A stretch of 64,000 nt of DNA from DASUXY01 sp036377675 (GCA_036377675.1 DASUXY010000017.1:62001-126000), one strand, 5' to 3'; numbered from the stretch's first letter, positions 50,131 to 60,514 are shown. Made by a program: numbers and translations. The notes: generated from the letters alone by a model not told the origin.

Positions 50131-51966
50131 TTACATAACTCGCTTAAACATTTTTTCTAGTTCATATGAACTAAAATGAATAATAATCGGTCGACCATGT
50201 GGACACGTAAACGGGTCGGTCGTTTGTCGCAAATCTTCCAAAAGGCTAAACATATCATCTGTATTCAAATAGTGATTTGCTTTTATTGACCGTTTGCACG
50301 ACATTAAAATGGCAGCATCTTCTCGAATGGCTTCAATATTAACCGTTTCTTTGTCAATGATTTGTGCAACCATCTCACGGATTACTTCTTCCTCAAAGCC
50401 TTTGGGAAACCACGTCGGGTGCGAACGAATGACGTATGTCTGTTCGCCGAATCCTTCAAAAAACAAGCCTGCTTTTTCTAGTTCTTCACGATGATGCTCG
50501 ATAAAAATAGCTTCTGGCTTAGAAAACTCAAACGTTAACGGTAACAGTAATTCTTGTAATTGATTATTCGTGTTTCCTAGTTTTTGTTTATAAAATTCAT
50601 ATTTAATTCTCTCTTGTGCAGCATGTTGGTCAATCATATATAAGCCTTGATCATTTTGTGCGAGTATATAGGTGCCGTGCAATTGTCCAATTGGATACAT
50701 CGTCGGAACTCTTTCATGAACGGGCGGGTGATGATGTTGAACATGTTTAAACGATTCGTCTGCCTCTCGGACGATGTCTTTCTTATGCTGTGACGGAGAT
50801 GAATCGATTGGTTTTACAGATTGGTTATGTAAACCAGGCGTTTGTGATCGTTTGTTTACTACTTTGGGTTCGTTACGATCTTGGCGAGCCGGCCTCTGTT
50901 TGTCGTTCACCGTATCAAAAGAAAACTCATGTTGAATCGACTTGTTTTGTTCCGGAAGACGGTTCTCCATTTCTGGAATTAATGTCATCTGCCGAAATGT
51001 ATCTTGAATGAGATTTTCAATGACGGTAACGAGCTCTTTTTCCTTAGAAAACCTCACTTCAAGCTTTGTCGGGTGCACATTTACATCGACTAGAATGGGA
51101 TCCATGTCAATCGATAAAACAACGATGGGTGAGCGGCCTATCGTAAGCAACGTATGATAACCTCGTAAAATGGCATGATTTAAAGCGTTGCTTTTAATAT
51201 ATCGCCCATTAATAATCGTCGATATATAAGAACGGGTTGCTCGTGTCACTTCTGGTTTTCCGATGTATCCAGAAATTGAAAAGTCGATCGTTTCGTGGGT
51301 TATCGGTATCATGTTTTTTGCCACTTGCATGCCATAAATTTCTGCAATGACGTGCAGTACATCTCCGGTCCCTGGTGATTTAAATAATCGTTTTCCGTTA
51401 TGCGTCGCCTCAAAACGAATGTGTGGATGTGATAAAGCTAAACGATTTAATATATTCGTAATATGGCCAAGTTCTGTATGGATCGTTTTCATGTACTTGA
51501 GGCGAGCAGGTGTATTATAAAACAACTCGGAAACTTCAATTTCTGTTCCTTTACGAGCAGCACCTTTGTTACGGCCAATAATTTTTCCACCCTCCAACAT
51601 GAGGACAGTACTTGCTGAATGTCCTGTTGACGTTTGGATCATCAGTTTACTTACAGAAGAAATACTTGCTAAAGCTTCTCCGCGAAAACCGAGCGTTTTT
51701 ACGTGAAAGAGGTCCGTTTCACGTTTGATTTTACTCGTTGCATGACGTAAAAAAGCCATTTCACAGTCGTTTTCTGACATTCCATCACCATCATCAGTAA
51801 CTTTTATTCGTTCTAATCCCGCTTCATCAATATCCACTTTAATCCATGAACTGTTCGCATCGATGCTGTTTTCAACTAACTCTTTCACGACAGAGGCTGG
51901 TCGCTCGACAACTTCTCCGGCAGCGATTTTATTCGCCAAGGCTACCGGCATCTCTTTAATCTTCAA
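50131..51966 (-). CDS. mutL: DNA mismatch repair protein MutL
   Basis: The 611-aa GHKL ATPase links MutS recognition to strand excision. N-terminal motifs: ANKIAAGEVVERPASVVKEL with the ATPase Glu and Asn (VENSIDA), DDGDGM, RHATSKI and GFRGEALASI. The C-terminal part has the endonuclease marks DQHAAQERIKYE and ACHSAI-like SCKRSIKANHYL, CPHGRP, expected in Firmicutes that lack MutH. The linker (about residues 340-420) is polar and low in complexity. Start is TTG behind AAGGAGGAG. Confidence 0.95.
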   Translation of the reverse strand: MKIKEMPVALANKIAAGEVVERPASVVKELVENSIDANSSWIKVDIDEAGLERIKVTDDGDGMSENDCEMAFLRHATSKIKRETDLFHVKTLGFRGEALASISSVSKLMIQTSTGHSASTVLMLEGGKIIGRNKGAARKGTEIEVSELFYNTPARLKYMKTIHTELGHITNILNRLALSHPHIRFEATHNGKRLFKSPGTGDVLHVIAEIYGMQVAKNMIPITHETIDFSISGYIGKPEVTRATRSYISTIINGRYIKSNALNHAILRGYHTLLTIGRSPIVVLSIDMDPILVDVNVHPTKLEVRFSKEKELVTVIENLIQDTFRQMTLIPEMENRLPEQNKSIQHEFSFDTVNDKQRPARQDRNEPKVVNKRSQTPGLHNQSVKPIDSSPSQHKKDIVREADESFKHVQHHHPPVHERVPTMYPIGQLHGTYILAQNDQGLYMIDQHAAQERIKYEFYKQKLGNTNNQLQELLLPLTFEFSKPEAIFIEHHREELEKAGLFFEGFGEQTYVIRSHPTWFPKGFEEEVIREMVAQIIDKETVNIEAIREDAAILMSCKRSIKANHYLNTDDMFSLLEDLRQTTDPFTCPHGRPIIIHFSSYELEKMFKRVM

Positions 51967-52018
51967 GCAAAACTCCTCCTTCTATAAACGGATGTTGTGC
52001 AATGAACATACAGCGATT

Positions 52019-54598
52019 TTATTGATCGTTTAGTGCTTTTTTATGCAACCGATACAATTCATTCATCGCATCCATCGGCGTCATGTCAAATAATTTAATG
52101 TCTTGCAGTTCACTGACGATGCTCTTTTCAAAGTTAGTCGCTTCTTTGACGCTCTTTTTTGTTTCCTCCGCAAAAAATGAGAGTTGACCGCTTTCAGCAA
52201 CTTGAGTGTGTACCGATTGTTCGCTGTCATTCTCAAAAGCAGCTAATATTTCTCTCGCTCGATCGATGAGCGATTGAGGCAGGTCAGCAAGTTTTGCTAC
52301 GTGAATCCCATAACTTTGATCTGCCGCTCCTTCTTTTATTTGATGCAAAAAGATAACTTCTTCGTTATGCTCTTCTGCTCGCACATGAATATTTTTTAAA
52401 TACGGTAGCGAATCTTCAAGAGCCGTCAATTCATGATAATGTGTGGAAAATAATGTTTTAGCGTGTATATGATGATGAATGTACTCAACAATGGCTTGAG
52501 CTAGCGCCATGCCATCATACGTACTTGTCCCACGCCCAATTTCATCAAGTAAGATTAAGCTACGATTCGTTGCATTCCGTAACGCATGGTTTGCTTCGAG
52601 CATCTCTACCATAAATGTACTTTGTCCAGCAACAAGGTCATCAGCTGCACCGATTCGCGTGAAAATTTGATCGAAAATAATGAGCTCTGCTTCATCACAT
52701 GGAACAAAACAGCCAATTTGTGCCATAATAATCGTCAAAGCTAATTGACGCATATACGTGCTTTTTCCTGACATGTTTGGCCCAGTAATGAGGAGAATAC
52801 TCGTCTGTTCATCAAGTAAAACATCATTAGGGACAAATTCATCATCTGTCATTACTTTTTCAATGACGGGATGACGACCGTTTTTAATCGACAACGAGTG
52901 ATCGCCAAATGTTGGGCGGCGATAATTATTTTCTTCACTTACCGTCGCAAAAGATTGTAATACATCAATTGTACTGACGACGTCAGCTAACTGTTGGATC
53001 TCTGGAATGTGTTCTTTAATTTGTTCCCGAATGTCGATGAACAAATCGTACTCAAGTTCGATACTTTTTTCCTCAGCCTCTAAAATGAGTTGCTCTTTTT
53101 CTTTTAATTCAGGCGTAATAAATCGTTCTGCATTTGTTAATGTTTGCTTGCGTTCATATCTTCCTTCAGGCAATAGGTGCAAATTCGGTTTCGTTACTTC
53201 AATATAATAACCAAAGATGCGATTATACCCGATTTTCAGTGAGCGGATGTTCGTAATTTTCTTTTCTCGTTGTTCAAGTTCAGCAATCCATTGTTTACCG
53301 TTTCTTGTCGCATCCCGATATGTATCGAGCTGTTCATGATAACCGTCCTTGATGATCGATCCTTCAGTAATCGATATCGGTGGGTCCTCTTGGATGCTCC
53401 TTTCTAACAATGATTCAAGTTGTTCTGGGTATTCCAACTGATCTGCGAGTTTTTGAATAGGCTCGCAAGCAATATTTTTTAAGGTCATTTGGATGGCAGG
53501 AATCTTTTGCAACGACTTTTTTAATTGAATAAGATCGCGAGCATTGACATTCCCAAAAGCAATCCTTCCGGCTAATCGTTCCAAATCGTACACGGATTTT
53601 AATTGTTCTTGTAAGGAGGCACGTTCCATAAAGTGTTGAAAAAGACCGTCGACACTTTCAAGTCGCCTTTCAATTTCGTTCTCGTTTAAGAGAGGGCGCT
53701 CCAACCAACTTCTCAGCATACGTGACCCCATTGCTGTAACCGTTTGATCGAGTACCCACAATAAACTTCCGTGTTTACCTTTTCGAAGAATTGTCTCCGT
53801 TAGCTCTAAATTTCTTTTCGAGTACATATCTAATGACAAGTAATTTTTTAACTCAATCACTTCTGCTTGCTTCAAATGATCGAGTGATCGTTTTTGCGTA
53901 TGTTGAATATAGTTTAACAAACGACTGAATGACTTTATAAGTCTTTCATCATTTAAATTTTCACATAAACTACGATATTCAGCATGAAAGTTTACTTCAT
54001 CCTGATAAGATAATGTTACCTGTAATCGATCGCGTAACTGTTCCTGAGATTCCTCTGGCAGACTGGAAGAAATGACAATCTCTTTAACGGGTTGATTATA
54101 CAGTTCGTGAATGACACGATCCCATCCTCCATTGATTAATGTAATCTTGTTTTCCCCGGTAGATAGATCGTTATATGCAACTGCGTAAGAGCCATCTTCA
54201 AAAGAAGAAAGACTAGCAATATAGTTATTACTCCGTTCATCGAGCATATTGCTTTCCATCACTGTTCCAGGGGTAATCAATTGGACAACTTCCCTTTTGA
54301 CGACCCCCTTGGCAACCTTTGGATCTTCCATTTGCTCACAGATGGCTACTTTATACCCTTTATCAATGAGTGTTTTTATATAACTTTCAGCTGAATGATG
54401 CGGCACACCACACATTGGAATAGACTCTTTTTGTCCTGAATCTCGCTTTGTAAGCGTAATTTCCAGCTCTCTAGCAGCTTTTATTGCATCTTCAAAAAAA
54501 AGCTCATAAAAGTCACCTAAACGGAAAAATAAAAATGCATCTTTATAATCAGCTTTAATACGTAAATATTGTTTAATCATTGGTGTATGTTCAGCCAT
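52019..54598 (-). CDS. mutS: DNA mismatch repair protein MutS
   Basis: The 859-aa protein recognises mispairs. The mismatch-wedge Phe is in DAFLFFRLGDFYELFFEDA near residue 35. The ATPase has LITGPNMSGKSTYMRQLALT, DEIGRGTSTYDGMALAQAIV and the FSTHYHELT switch. Length is standard. It begins ATG behind TTGGAGGAC. It is immediately followed by mutL (52 nt), forming the mutSL operon downstream of cotE. Confidence 0.97.
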   Translation of the reverse strand: MAEHTPMIKQYLRIKADYKDAFLFFRLGDFYELFFEDAIKAARELEITLTKRDSGQKESIPMCGVPHHSAESYIKTLIDKGYKVAICEQMEDPKVAKGVVKREVVQLITPGTVMESNMLDERSNNYIASLSSFEDGSYAVAYNDLSTGENKITLINGGWDRVIHELYNQPVKEIVISSSLPEESQEQLRDRLQVTLSYQDEVNFHAEYRSLCENLNDERLIKSFSRLLNYIQHTQKRSLDHLKQAEVIELKNYLSLDMYSKRNLELTETILRKGKHGSLLWVLDQTVTAMGSRMLRSWLERPLLNENEIERRLESVDGLFQHFMERASLQEQLKSVYDLERLAGRIAFGNVNARDLIQLKKSLQKIPAIQMTLKNIACEPIQKLADQLEYPEQLESLLERSIQEDPPISITEGSIIKDGYHEQLDTYRDATRNGKQWIAELEQREKKITNIRSLKIGYNRIFGYYIEVTKPNLHLLPEGRYERKQTLTNAERFITPELKEKEQLILEAEEKSIELEYDLFIDIREQIKEHIPEIQQLADVVSTIDVLQSFATVSEENNYRRPTFGDHSLSIKNGRHPVIEKVMTDDEFVPNDVLLDEQTSILLITGPNMSGKSTYMRQLALTIIMAQIGCFVPCDEAELIIFDQIFTRIGAADDLVAGQSTFMVEMLEANHALRNATNRSLILLDEIGRGTSTYDGMALAQAIVEYIHHHIHAKTLFSTHYHELTALEDSLPYLKNIHVRAEEHNEEVIFLHQIKEGAADQSYGIHVAKLADLPQSLIDRAREILAAFENDSEQSVHTQVAESGQLSFFAEETKKSVKEATNFEKSIVSELQDIKLFDMTPMDAMNELYRLHKKALNDQ

Positions 54599-54727
54599 CT
54601 TTGTCCTCCAAAAAACTAGTTTATTTATAAATATTATAACATAAATAAAAAACCGAAGGACTGTTTGCTTTATAGAGGAGTACGAGAATCATTATTGTAA
54701 AGTTGCTCATCTCCATTATTTATAAAA

Positions 54728-54758
54728 AACGATGCGAGGACTTTTTCCTCGCATCGTT
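54728..54758. terminator. Strong bidirectional terminator after cotE
   Basis: AACGATGCGAGGA and TCCTCGCATCGTT form a 13-bp GC-rich stem with a five-base loop, flanked by T and A tracts, right after the cotE stop. Confidence 0.93.
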
Positions 54759-54762
54759 TTTT

Positions 54763-55326
54763 TTAATCTTTACTCGTTTTCAAAAAGTCAGGGTTTACGT
54801 CGCTTAATTCATCATCAGTTACTTCAAAGTCCCAATCATCGTCATCTGCATACTTAAATCCGTCCGGGTCAACTTTTACGTGTATTTTTGTTTCACCGAT
54901 GACTTGAACGAGAAACTCACGTTCGACATCGACACTTATTTTATGATCTTTTTCATTAATTTTGCACTCTAAGCAGTTTGGTTGCTGAATGACTTTACAA
55001 ATGACATCGTAATCATCGCTAATGCAGTGATCGTCTTTCACCGATAAGGGAATGTAATCACTATAATTGACACGTTCCGTTACCACCTCTGTTTTCGTAT
55101 TATCATTATAGGAATACCAGACGTTAATATCGTAATTACCTGTCACCTCTACCGTATCTTTTGATTTTTTCTTAGCATGATATAAATGATTTATAATCCA
55201 GCAACCGAGAATGCTGGACGGTTTATGTGATGGCGTGACCGTATGCGTTGCTTTCGTAAATTTCTTTCCTTTTCCACAAACTGCCTTCGTTATAATTTCT
55301 CGATAATTTTTTTCAAGAAAACTCAT
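54763..55326 (-). CDS. cotE: Outer spore coat morphogenetic protein CotE
   Basis: The 187-aa protein organises the outer coat. The family signature is clear: EKNYREIITKAVCGKGKKFT, HKPSSILGCWIINHLYHAKK, VTGNYDINVWYSYNDNTKTE and the acidic C-terminal end (YADDDDWDFEV). AGAGGAGGTACG leads to the ATG. It stands between ricA and mutS as in B. subtilis. Confidence 0.96.
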   Translation of the reverse strand: MSFLEKNYREIITKAVCGKGKKFTKATHTVTPSHKPSSILGCWIINHLYHAKKKSKDTVEVTGNYDINVWYSYNDNTKTEVVTERVNYSDYIPLSVKDDHCISDDYDVICKVIQQPNCLECKINEKDHKISVDVEREFLVQVIGETKIHVKVDPDGFKYADDDDWDFEVTDDELSDVNPDFLKTSKD

Positions 55327-55457
55327 GGATACGTACCTCCTCTTTTTTCATAGTCATTTTATGCAAGACAAACACCTAAAGTGCATACGGATTCTGACGA
55401 ACAAATTGACGTATATAGTATACATATGAACTAAAATGAAAAGTGACATTCGCACAA

Positions 55458-55504
55458 AAAAACCACGTTAGGAAAATGAGTTACCCATTTTCCTAACGTG
55501 GTTT
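55458..55504 (-). terminator. Terminator of the miaB-ricA unit
   Basis: AAAACCACGTTAGGAAAATG and its complement form a 20-bp perfect stem; the minus strand continues into six T residues. It lies directly past the ricA stop. Confidence 0.92.
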
Positions 55505-55510
55505 TATAGA

Positions 55511-55945
55511 TTAGCTTCCGCAACCACGATTTATTTTATTTTTTACTTTTGATCCGGTCTCACCTGATAAAACATCTCCACCAGTGGATCTTATAACTTC
55601 ATTTGTTACTTCTCTAGCAATCGTACCTGTTACAAGTTGTAACACGTCATTGACGATCACTTGGGTTTCCTTAAACTCTTGAACTACAGGAATTTCGTCA
55701 ATTTCATTTTGTAATCGGTCGAGTTCCTCTTCAACTTTCTTTAAAGCTTCCGTTTTTTCATACGCTTGTAAATTGACAGCTTGTTTTTGTAGAGCTTTTA
55801 TTTTTGTAATGAGTTGTTGTACTTTCTTATTTTCATTAATTTTCGCTTCGACTTGTTTAAAGCGATCGATTTCTTTCGTGTTTGCTAACATTGTTGCTAA
55901 CTTTTTTGCTTCATCTAAAACTTGTCTTCGTGTATATTCGGCCAT
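55511..55945 (-). CDS. ricA: RicA (YmcA), RicAFT complex subunit
   Basis: The 144-aa helical protein belongs to the YlbF/YmcA family. With RicF and RicT it forms a complex carrying iron-sulfur clusters that helps RNase Y process operon mRNAs and stimulates sporulation, biofilm and competence. Features: YTRRQVLDEAKKLATMLANT, LQKQAVNLQAYEKTEALKKV and the C-terminal NRGCGS with one Cys. It starts one base after the miaB stop, so translation is coupled. RNase Y itself is encoded at 58.9 kb. Confidence 0.93.
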   Translation of the reverse strand: MAEYTRRQVLDEAKKLATMLANTKEIDRFKQVEAKINENKKVQQLITKIKALQKQAVNLQAYEKTEALKKVEEELDRLQNEIDEIPVVQEFKETQVIVNDVLQLVTGTIAREVTNEVIRSTGGDVLSGETGSKVKNKINRGCGS

Positions 55946-55946
55946 C

Positions 55947-57515
55947 TCATTTCACCCCAACTGTATTTTCAACCATGATGCCGTCTAATGACCATGTTTT
56001 TGTTTCCGTTATTTTAACATCGACAATTTCGCCAATCGCTGATTTAGGTCCTTTAAAATTAACGAGTTTACTTTTTTCCGTGTATCCAGCGAGCACATCT
56101 GGGTTATTTTTACTTTCACCTTCGACGAGCACTTTGACGATTTTACCTTGATATTTTTTCATCGCTTCAGCGGATTGTTTATTGACGAGATCGTTTAATC
56201 GCCAGAGACGCTCTTTTTTCACTTCCATCGGAATATCGTCTTTTCTTCGAGCCGCCGGTGTTCCTTCTCGTGGTGAATAAATAAACGTATAAGCAGACTC
56301 AAAGCCAACTTCCTCTACAAGTGACATCGTTTCTTCAAATTGTTCATCGGTTTCATTTGGAAAACCGACGATAATGTCTGTCGTCAACGTTGCATTTGGC
56401 ATCGCTTTTCGTATTTTACGAACTAATTCCAAATATTGTTCGCGTGTATATTTACGATTCATTCGTTTCAATACTTCATTACTTCCCGACTGAACCGGCA
56501 AATGAATATGGTCTAATAAATTTCCGCCCTTTGCTAAAACCTCAATTAAACGATCATCGAAATCTCTCGGATGTGACGTCGTAAAACGAATTCTTGGGAT
56601 ATCGATTTTACGAAGATCATCCAACAAATCACCGAGACTGTAATCAATGTCAGGAAAATCTTTTCCGTAAGCATTCACATTTTGACCTAGTAAGGTTATT
56701 TCTTTGTAGCCTTGACTAGCTAAATGGCGAACCTCTTGAATAATATCTTCAGGACGACGACTTCTTTCTTTTCCACGAGTCATCGGTACGATACAATACG
56801 TACAAAACTTGTCACATCCATACATGATATTTACCCATGCTTTAATTTTACCGTGACGTACTTTTGGAAGATTCTCAATGATGTCACCTTCTTTAGACCA
56901 CACTTCAACGACGTGTGTTTTTGAAAACATCGCCTCTTTTACTAAATATGGAAGTCGGTGAATGTTATGTGTCCCGAAAATCAAATCAACATGCTGATGC
57001 TGTTTCATAATTCGATTAACGACCGATTCTTGTTGTGACATACATCCACATACCCCAAGAATTAAATCGGGATTTTCAACTTTATATTGCTTTAAATGGC
57101 CAATCTCACCAAACACCTTATTTTCCGCATTTTCACGGATGGCACACGTATTTAATAATATAATATGTGCTTCACTAGGCTCTGATGTTGACTCATACCC
57201 CATCTCTGTTAAAATACCAGCCATCACTTCCGTATCGTGTTCATTCATTTGACAACCGTACGTCCGAATGAGGAATTTCTTCCCATTACCGATCTTTTTC
57301 ATCTCCTCAGGGATATCGAAGTCATAATGAATTTCTACTTCTTCTCGACCTCGTTTGCGTGCTTTATTAATATTTGGTGGTTCATAGGTCGTTTCGAAAT
57401 ATTTAGCGAAATCGGCACTCGTTTTTTCATGCAAAGGTTTGTCCTGACCGGATTTTCTGTCCGCGGTAGCTACTTGTTTGATCTGTGCTTGTTGTTTTCG
57501 CTGTTGTTCATTCAT
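55947..57515 (-). CDS. miaB: tRNA-2-methylthio-N6-dimethylallyladenosine synthase MiaB
   Basis: The 522-aa radical-SAM enzyme adds a methylthio group to i6A37. It has an N-terminal [4Fe-4S] domain (RTYGCQMNEHDTEVMAGIL, LNTCAIRENAENK, GVCGCMSQQE), the radical-SAM motif MYGCDKFCTYCIVPMTRG with CxxxCxxC, and a C-terminal TRAM domain (VLVEGES...GYTEKSKLVNF). Bacillus MiaB proteins have the same ~70-aa N-terminal extension. AAGGAGTATAACA precedes ATG. Confidence 0.96.
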   Translation of the reverse strand: MNEQQRKQQAQIKQVATADRKSGQDKPLHEKTSADFAKYFETTYEPPNINKARKRGREEVEIHYDFDIPEEMKKIGNGKKFLIRTYGCQMNEHDTEVMAGILTEMGYESTSEPSEAHIILLNTCAIRENAENKVFGEIGHLKQYKVENPDLILGVCGCMSQQESVVNRIMKQHQHVDLIFGTHNIHRLPYLVKEAMFSKTHVVEVWSKEGDIIENLPKVRHGKIKAWVNIMYGCDKFCTYCIVPMTRGKERSRRPEDIIQEVRHLASQGYKEITLLGQNVNAYGKDFPDIDYSLGDLLDDLRKIDIPRIRFTTSHPRDFDDRLIEVLAKGGNLLDHIHLPVQSGSNEVLKRMNRKYTREQYLELVRKIRKAMPNATLTTDIIVGFPNETDEQFEETMSLVEEVGFESAYTFIYSPREGTPAARRKDDIPMEVKKERLWRLNDLVNKQSAEAMKKYQGKIVKVLVEGESKNNPDVLAGYTEKSKLVNFKGPKSAIGEIVDVKITETKTWSLDGIMVENTVGVK

Positions 57516-57611
57516 TGTTATACTCCTTTCATGAACATAGATTAGTATACATTAGTACAGTATAATGCCTTTATATAAAATTAACAATCTAAAGTGTATA
57601 AACACATAAAA

Positions 57612-57642
57612 ATTAGTGTTACGCTTCTGCATAACACTAATA
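57612..57642 (-). terminator. Terminator of spoVS
   Basis: ATTAGTGTTA and TAACACTAAT form a ten-base stem, extended by partial pairing; the minus strand continues with five T residues. Confidence 0.85.
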
Positions 57643-57659
57643 AGATTTCTTTCATGTCA

Positions 57660-57920
57660 TTATCTAGGTTCCACAATGAGCTTGATGGCGGTACGTTCTT
57701 CATTATCAATCATAATATCGGTAAAAGCCGGAATACAAATTAAATCAACTCCACTTGGAGCTACAAATCCTCGAGCAATCGCAACTGCTTTGACAGATTG
57801 ATTTAAGGCTCCTGCACCAATCGCCTGAATTTCTGCTGAACCACGTTCTCGTAATACGTTTGCCAGTGCACCTGCTACTGAGTTGGGATTTGATTTTGCT
57901 GAAACTTTTAATATTTCCAT
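57660..57920 (-). CDS. spoVS: Stage V sporulation protein S
   Basis: The 86-aa protein is almost invariant across spore formers: LKVSAKSNPNSVAGALANVL, IQAIGAGALNQSVKAVAIAR, GFVAPSGVDLICIPAFTDIM. It has an Alba-like fold and affects septation and coat assembly; the mechanism is unsettled. ATG 57920 follows GAAGGAGGTACTAGG. Placed between ymdB and miaB as in B. subtilis, but without tdh and kbl. Confidence 0.97.
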   Translation of the reverse strand: MEILKVSAKSNPNSVAGALANVLRERGSAEIQAIGAGALNQSVKAVAIARGFVAPSGVDLICIPAFTDIMIDNEERTAIKLIVEPR

Positions 57921-58027
57921 TCCTAGTACCTCCTTCATATCCTAATGTAGTTCTATAGCTACTATATTCCTGGAGATGACAGCTTATTACCTTTATTATG
58001 CAGTAAAAATTCTAATAATTCAAATAC

Positions 58028-58825
58028 TCAGTTGTGAAATAAATGGTCATCGTTAATTAAGATTCGTTCAATAGAAGTTGCTTGTCCAGTCTTTCCATCA
58101 ATGGTTACAACAACTCCATTTAATTGATCCCGCCCCTTTTTATCCGGTTCAAATCGGACAGGTAAGCTCGTTAAAAAACGATTGATGACGGCATCTTTAG
58201 TGACACCTAACACCCCATCATAAGGGCCAGTCATACCGACATCCGTAATGTAGGCAGTCCCTTTAGGAAGCACGCGTTCATCTGCTGTTTGCACGTGCGT
58301 ATGTGTGCCTACTACAGCGCTTGCACGTCCATCAACGTACCAAGCAAATGCTTGCTTTTCACTCGTCGCTTCGGCATGAAAGTCAATAAAGATGATATTC
58401 GTTCGTTTTCTCGCTTCTTCAATTAATTCATCTGCTTTACGAAACGGATCGTCAAGTGGAGGAAGAAATGTACGACCTTGTAAATTAATAATCGCTATTT
58501 CTGTACCGTTCAAATTGTAAAAAACGAGACCTTTTCCAGGTGTATCCTCAGGAAAATTAGCTGGGCGCACCATTCGTTTCGCATGATCTACAAAGTCAAA
58601 TATTTCCCGTTTATCCCACGTATGGTTTCCCATCGTGACAACGTTAACTCCCCACTCTAAAAATTGCTTATAAATTTTCTCAGTAATACCTTTTCCACCT
58701 GCACTATTTTCACCGTTTAAAATAACGATGCTTGGGCGGTATGTTTCTTTTAAGGCTGGCAAATATTGTTGTACCATTTTGCGACCAGGTGAACCAACAA
58801 CATCGCCGATAAATAAAATTTTCAT
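58028..58825 (-). CDS. ymdB: YmdB-type cyclic-nucleotide metallophosphoesterase
   Basis: The 265-aa enzyme has the calcineurin-like metal ligands: FIGDVVGSPGRKMV, NGENSAGGKGIT, TMGNHTWDK, FHAEATSEK and VGTHTHVQTADERVLPKGTA. B. subtilis YmdB hydrolyses 2',3'-cyclic nucleotides and influences biofilm and motility; it is encoded just after rny, as here. AAAATT… leader with TGATTATGAACG gives a weak ribosome site, perhaps because translation depends on the upstream transcript. Confidence 0.95.
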   Translation of the reverse strand: MKILFIGDVVGSPGRKMVQQYLPALKETYRPSIVILNGENSAGGKGITEKIYKQFLEWGVNVVTMGNHTWDKREIFDFVDHAKRMVRPANFPEDTPGKGLVFYNLNGTEIAIINLQGRTFLPPLDDPFRKADELIEEARKRTNIIFIDFHAEATSEKQAFAWYVDGRASAVVGTHTHVQTADERVLPKGTAYITDVGMTGPYDGVLGVTKDAVINRFLTSLPVRFEPDKKGRDQLNGVVVTIDGKTGQATSIERILINDDHLFHN

Positions 58826-58929
58826 CGTTCATAATCATCCTAATCTCGTGTAATCGTATTCGTTTTTCACGTGCTTCAATATAGCTGTTTTGTAAACGGC
58901 ATCATCGATTTGCTATGCGTAATAAAAAT

Positions 58930-58950
58930 AAAGCGGGGGATTCCCGCTTT
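58930..58950 (-). terminator. Terminator overlapping the rny stop codon
   Basis: AAAGCGGG and CCCGCTTT pair with a five-base loop; the right arm includes the rny stop codon, and T residues follow on the minus strand. ymdB has to be read through or started from its own promoter. Confidence 0.8.
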
Positions 58951-60514
58951 ATTTCGCATATTCTACCGCTCTCGTTTCCCTGATGACCGTGACTTTAATA
59001 TGTCCGGGATAATTGAGTTCCTTTTCGATCCGTTTTCGAATATCTCGAGCGACGCGAACGGATTGTATATCATCAATTTCATCAGGTTTTACCATAATTC
59101 GAACTTCTCTTCCCGCTTGAATAGCGTATGATTTCTCTACACCTATAAACGATTCTGATATTTCCTCAAGCTTTTCTAAACGTTTAATGTAATTTTCTAA
59201 CGTTTCACTTCTTGCTCCCGGTCGTGCCGCTGATAACGCATCAGCAGCTGCGACTAAAACAGAAATGACGGAAGTAGGTTCTTCATCACCATGGTGCGAA
59301 GCGATTGCATTAATAACGACTTCATGTTCTTTATACTTCATGGCTAGTTCTTTGCCAACTTCGACGTGGCTTCCCTCTACTTCATGATCAATTGCCTTCC
59401 CCATATCATGGAGTAAACCAGCTCTTCTAGCTAAAGCCTCATCTTCACCTAATTCTGCAGCGAGCAATCCAGACAAGTTTGCTACTTCTATGGAATGTTT
59501 TAAAACATTTTGACCGTAGCTTGTTCGATATTTTAGACGACCGAGTATTTTGATTAAGTCAGGGTGTAAGCCGTGAATTTTTAATTCAAATGTCGTTTCT
59601 TCTCCAACTTCTCGAATGTGTTCATCGACATCACGTCTAGCTCGATCCACCATTTCTTCAATACGTGCCGGGTGGATACGACCATCTTGGACGAGTCTTT
59701 CCAAGGCCATCCGGGCAATTTCTCTTCGAATTGGATCGAAACCGGATAGTACAACAGCTTCTGGGGTATCATCAATGATCAAATCTATACCCGTTAATGT
59801 TTCTAAGGTTCTTATATTACGACCTTCTCGGCCAATAATCCGACCTTTCATTTCATCATTTGGTAGATTGACAACAGATACTGTCGTTTCGGCAACGTGG
59901 TCTGCAGCACATCGTTGTAAAGCTAGTGAAAGAATTCCTTTTGCCTTCTTATCGGCTTCTTCTTTCGCATGATTTTCCGCTTCTTTAATCATTAAAGCTG
60001 TATCGTATTTCAACTCTTTATCGACCTGTTCTAAAATAATTTTTCTCGCTTGGTCAGTTGTATATCCTGAGATGCGCTCAAGCTTGGTTTGCTGCTGTTC
60101 TAACATCGTTTCCACTTTGCTTTCCATTTCTTCAATTTGTTGTTGTTGTTTTGTTAGAGTCTGTTCTTTCTCCTCTAACAAGAGCTCACGTTTATCGAGC
60201 GCTTCACTTCTTCTATCCAGATTAGCTTCTTTTTGCATCAAGCGATCTTCTTGTTTTTGTGCTTCTAAACGACGTTCACGCAATTCCTGCTCTGTTTGCT
60301 GGCGTAGTTTATAATTTTCATCTTTCGCCTCAAGAAGTGCCTCTTTTTTGACGGCCTCTGCGTTTCGTTCGGCCTCTTCTGTCATTTTTCTCGCTAGCGT
60401 TTCGGCACTGGAAATCCTAGCTTCCGCAATGGATTTACGAATCAGATAACCAACAACAATACCGACGATCAAGACTAAGGCAAGCAAAATGGAGATGATT
60501 AAGGGATTGTCCAC
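58949..60514 (-). CDS. rny: Ribonuclease Y
   Basis: The 521-aa endoribonuclease starts mRNA decay at the membrane. It has one N-terminal membrane helix (about residues 5-25), a long coiled coil (about 30-205, rich in Glu, Lys, Gln), a KH domain (PNDEMKGRIIGREGRNIRTL) and an HD domain with LLHDMGKAIDHEVEGSHVEV. GTG 60514 has AGGAGGTGAAATC upstream and gives the standard length; the ORF opens twenty codons earlier without one. It works with RicA encoded at 55.5 kb. Confidence 0.96.
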   Translation of the reverse strand: MDNPLIISILLALVLIVGIVVGYLIRKSIAEARISSAETLARKMTEEAERNAEAVKKEALLEAKDENYKLRQQTEQELRERRLEAQKQEDRLMQKEANLDRRSEALDKRELLLEEKEQTLTKQQQQIEEMESKVETMLEQQQTKLERISGYTTDQARKIILEQVDKELKYDTALMIKEAENHAKEEADKKAKGILSLALQRCAADHVAETTVSVVNLPNDEMKGRIIGREGRNIRTLETLTGIDLIIDDTPEAVVLSGFDPIRREIARMALERLVQDGRIHPARIEEMVDRARRDVDEHIREVGEETTFELKIHGLHPDLIKILGRLKYRTSYGQNVLKHSIEVANLSGLLAAELGEDEALARRAGLLHDMGKAIDHEVEGSHVEVGKELAMKYKEHEVVINAIASHHGDEEPTSVISVLVAAADALSAARPGARSETLENYIKRLEKLEEISESFIGVEKSYAIQAGREVRIMVKPDEIDDIQSVRVARDIRKRIEKELNYPGHIKVTVIRETRAVEYAK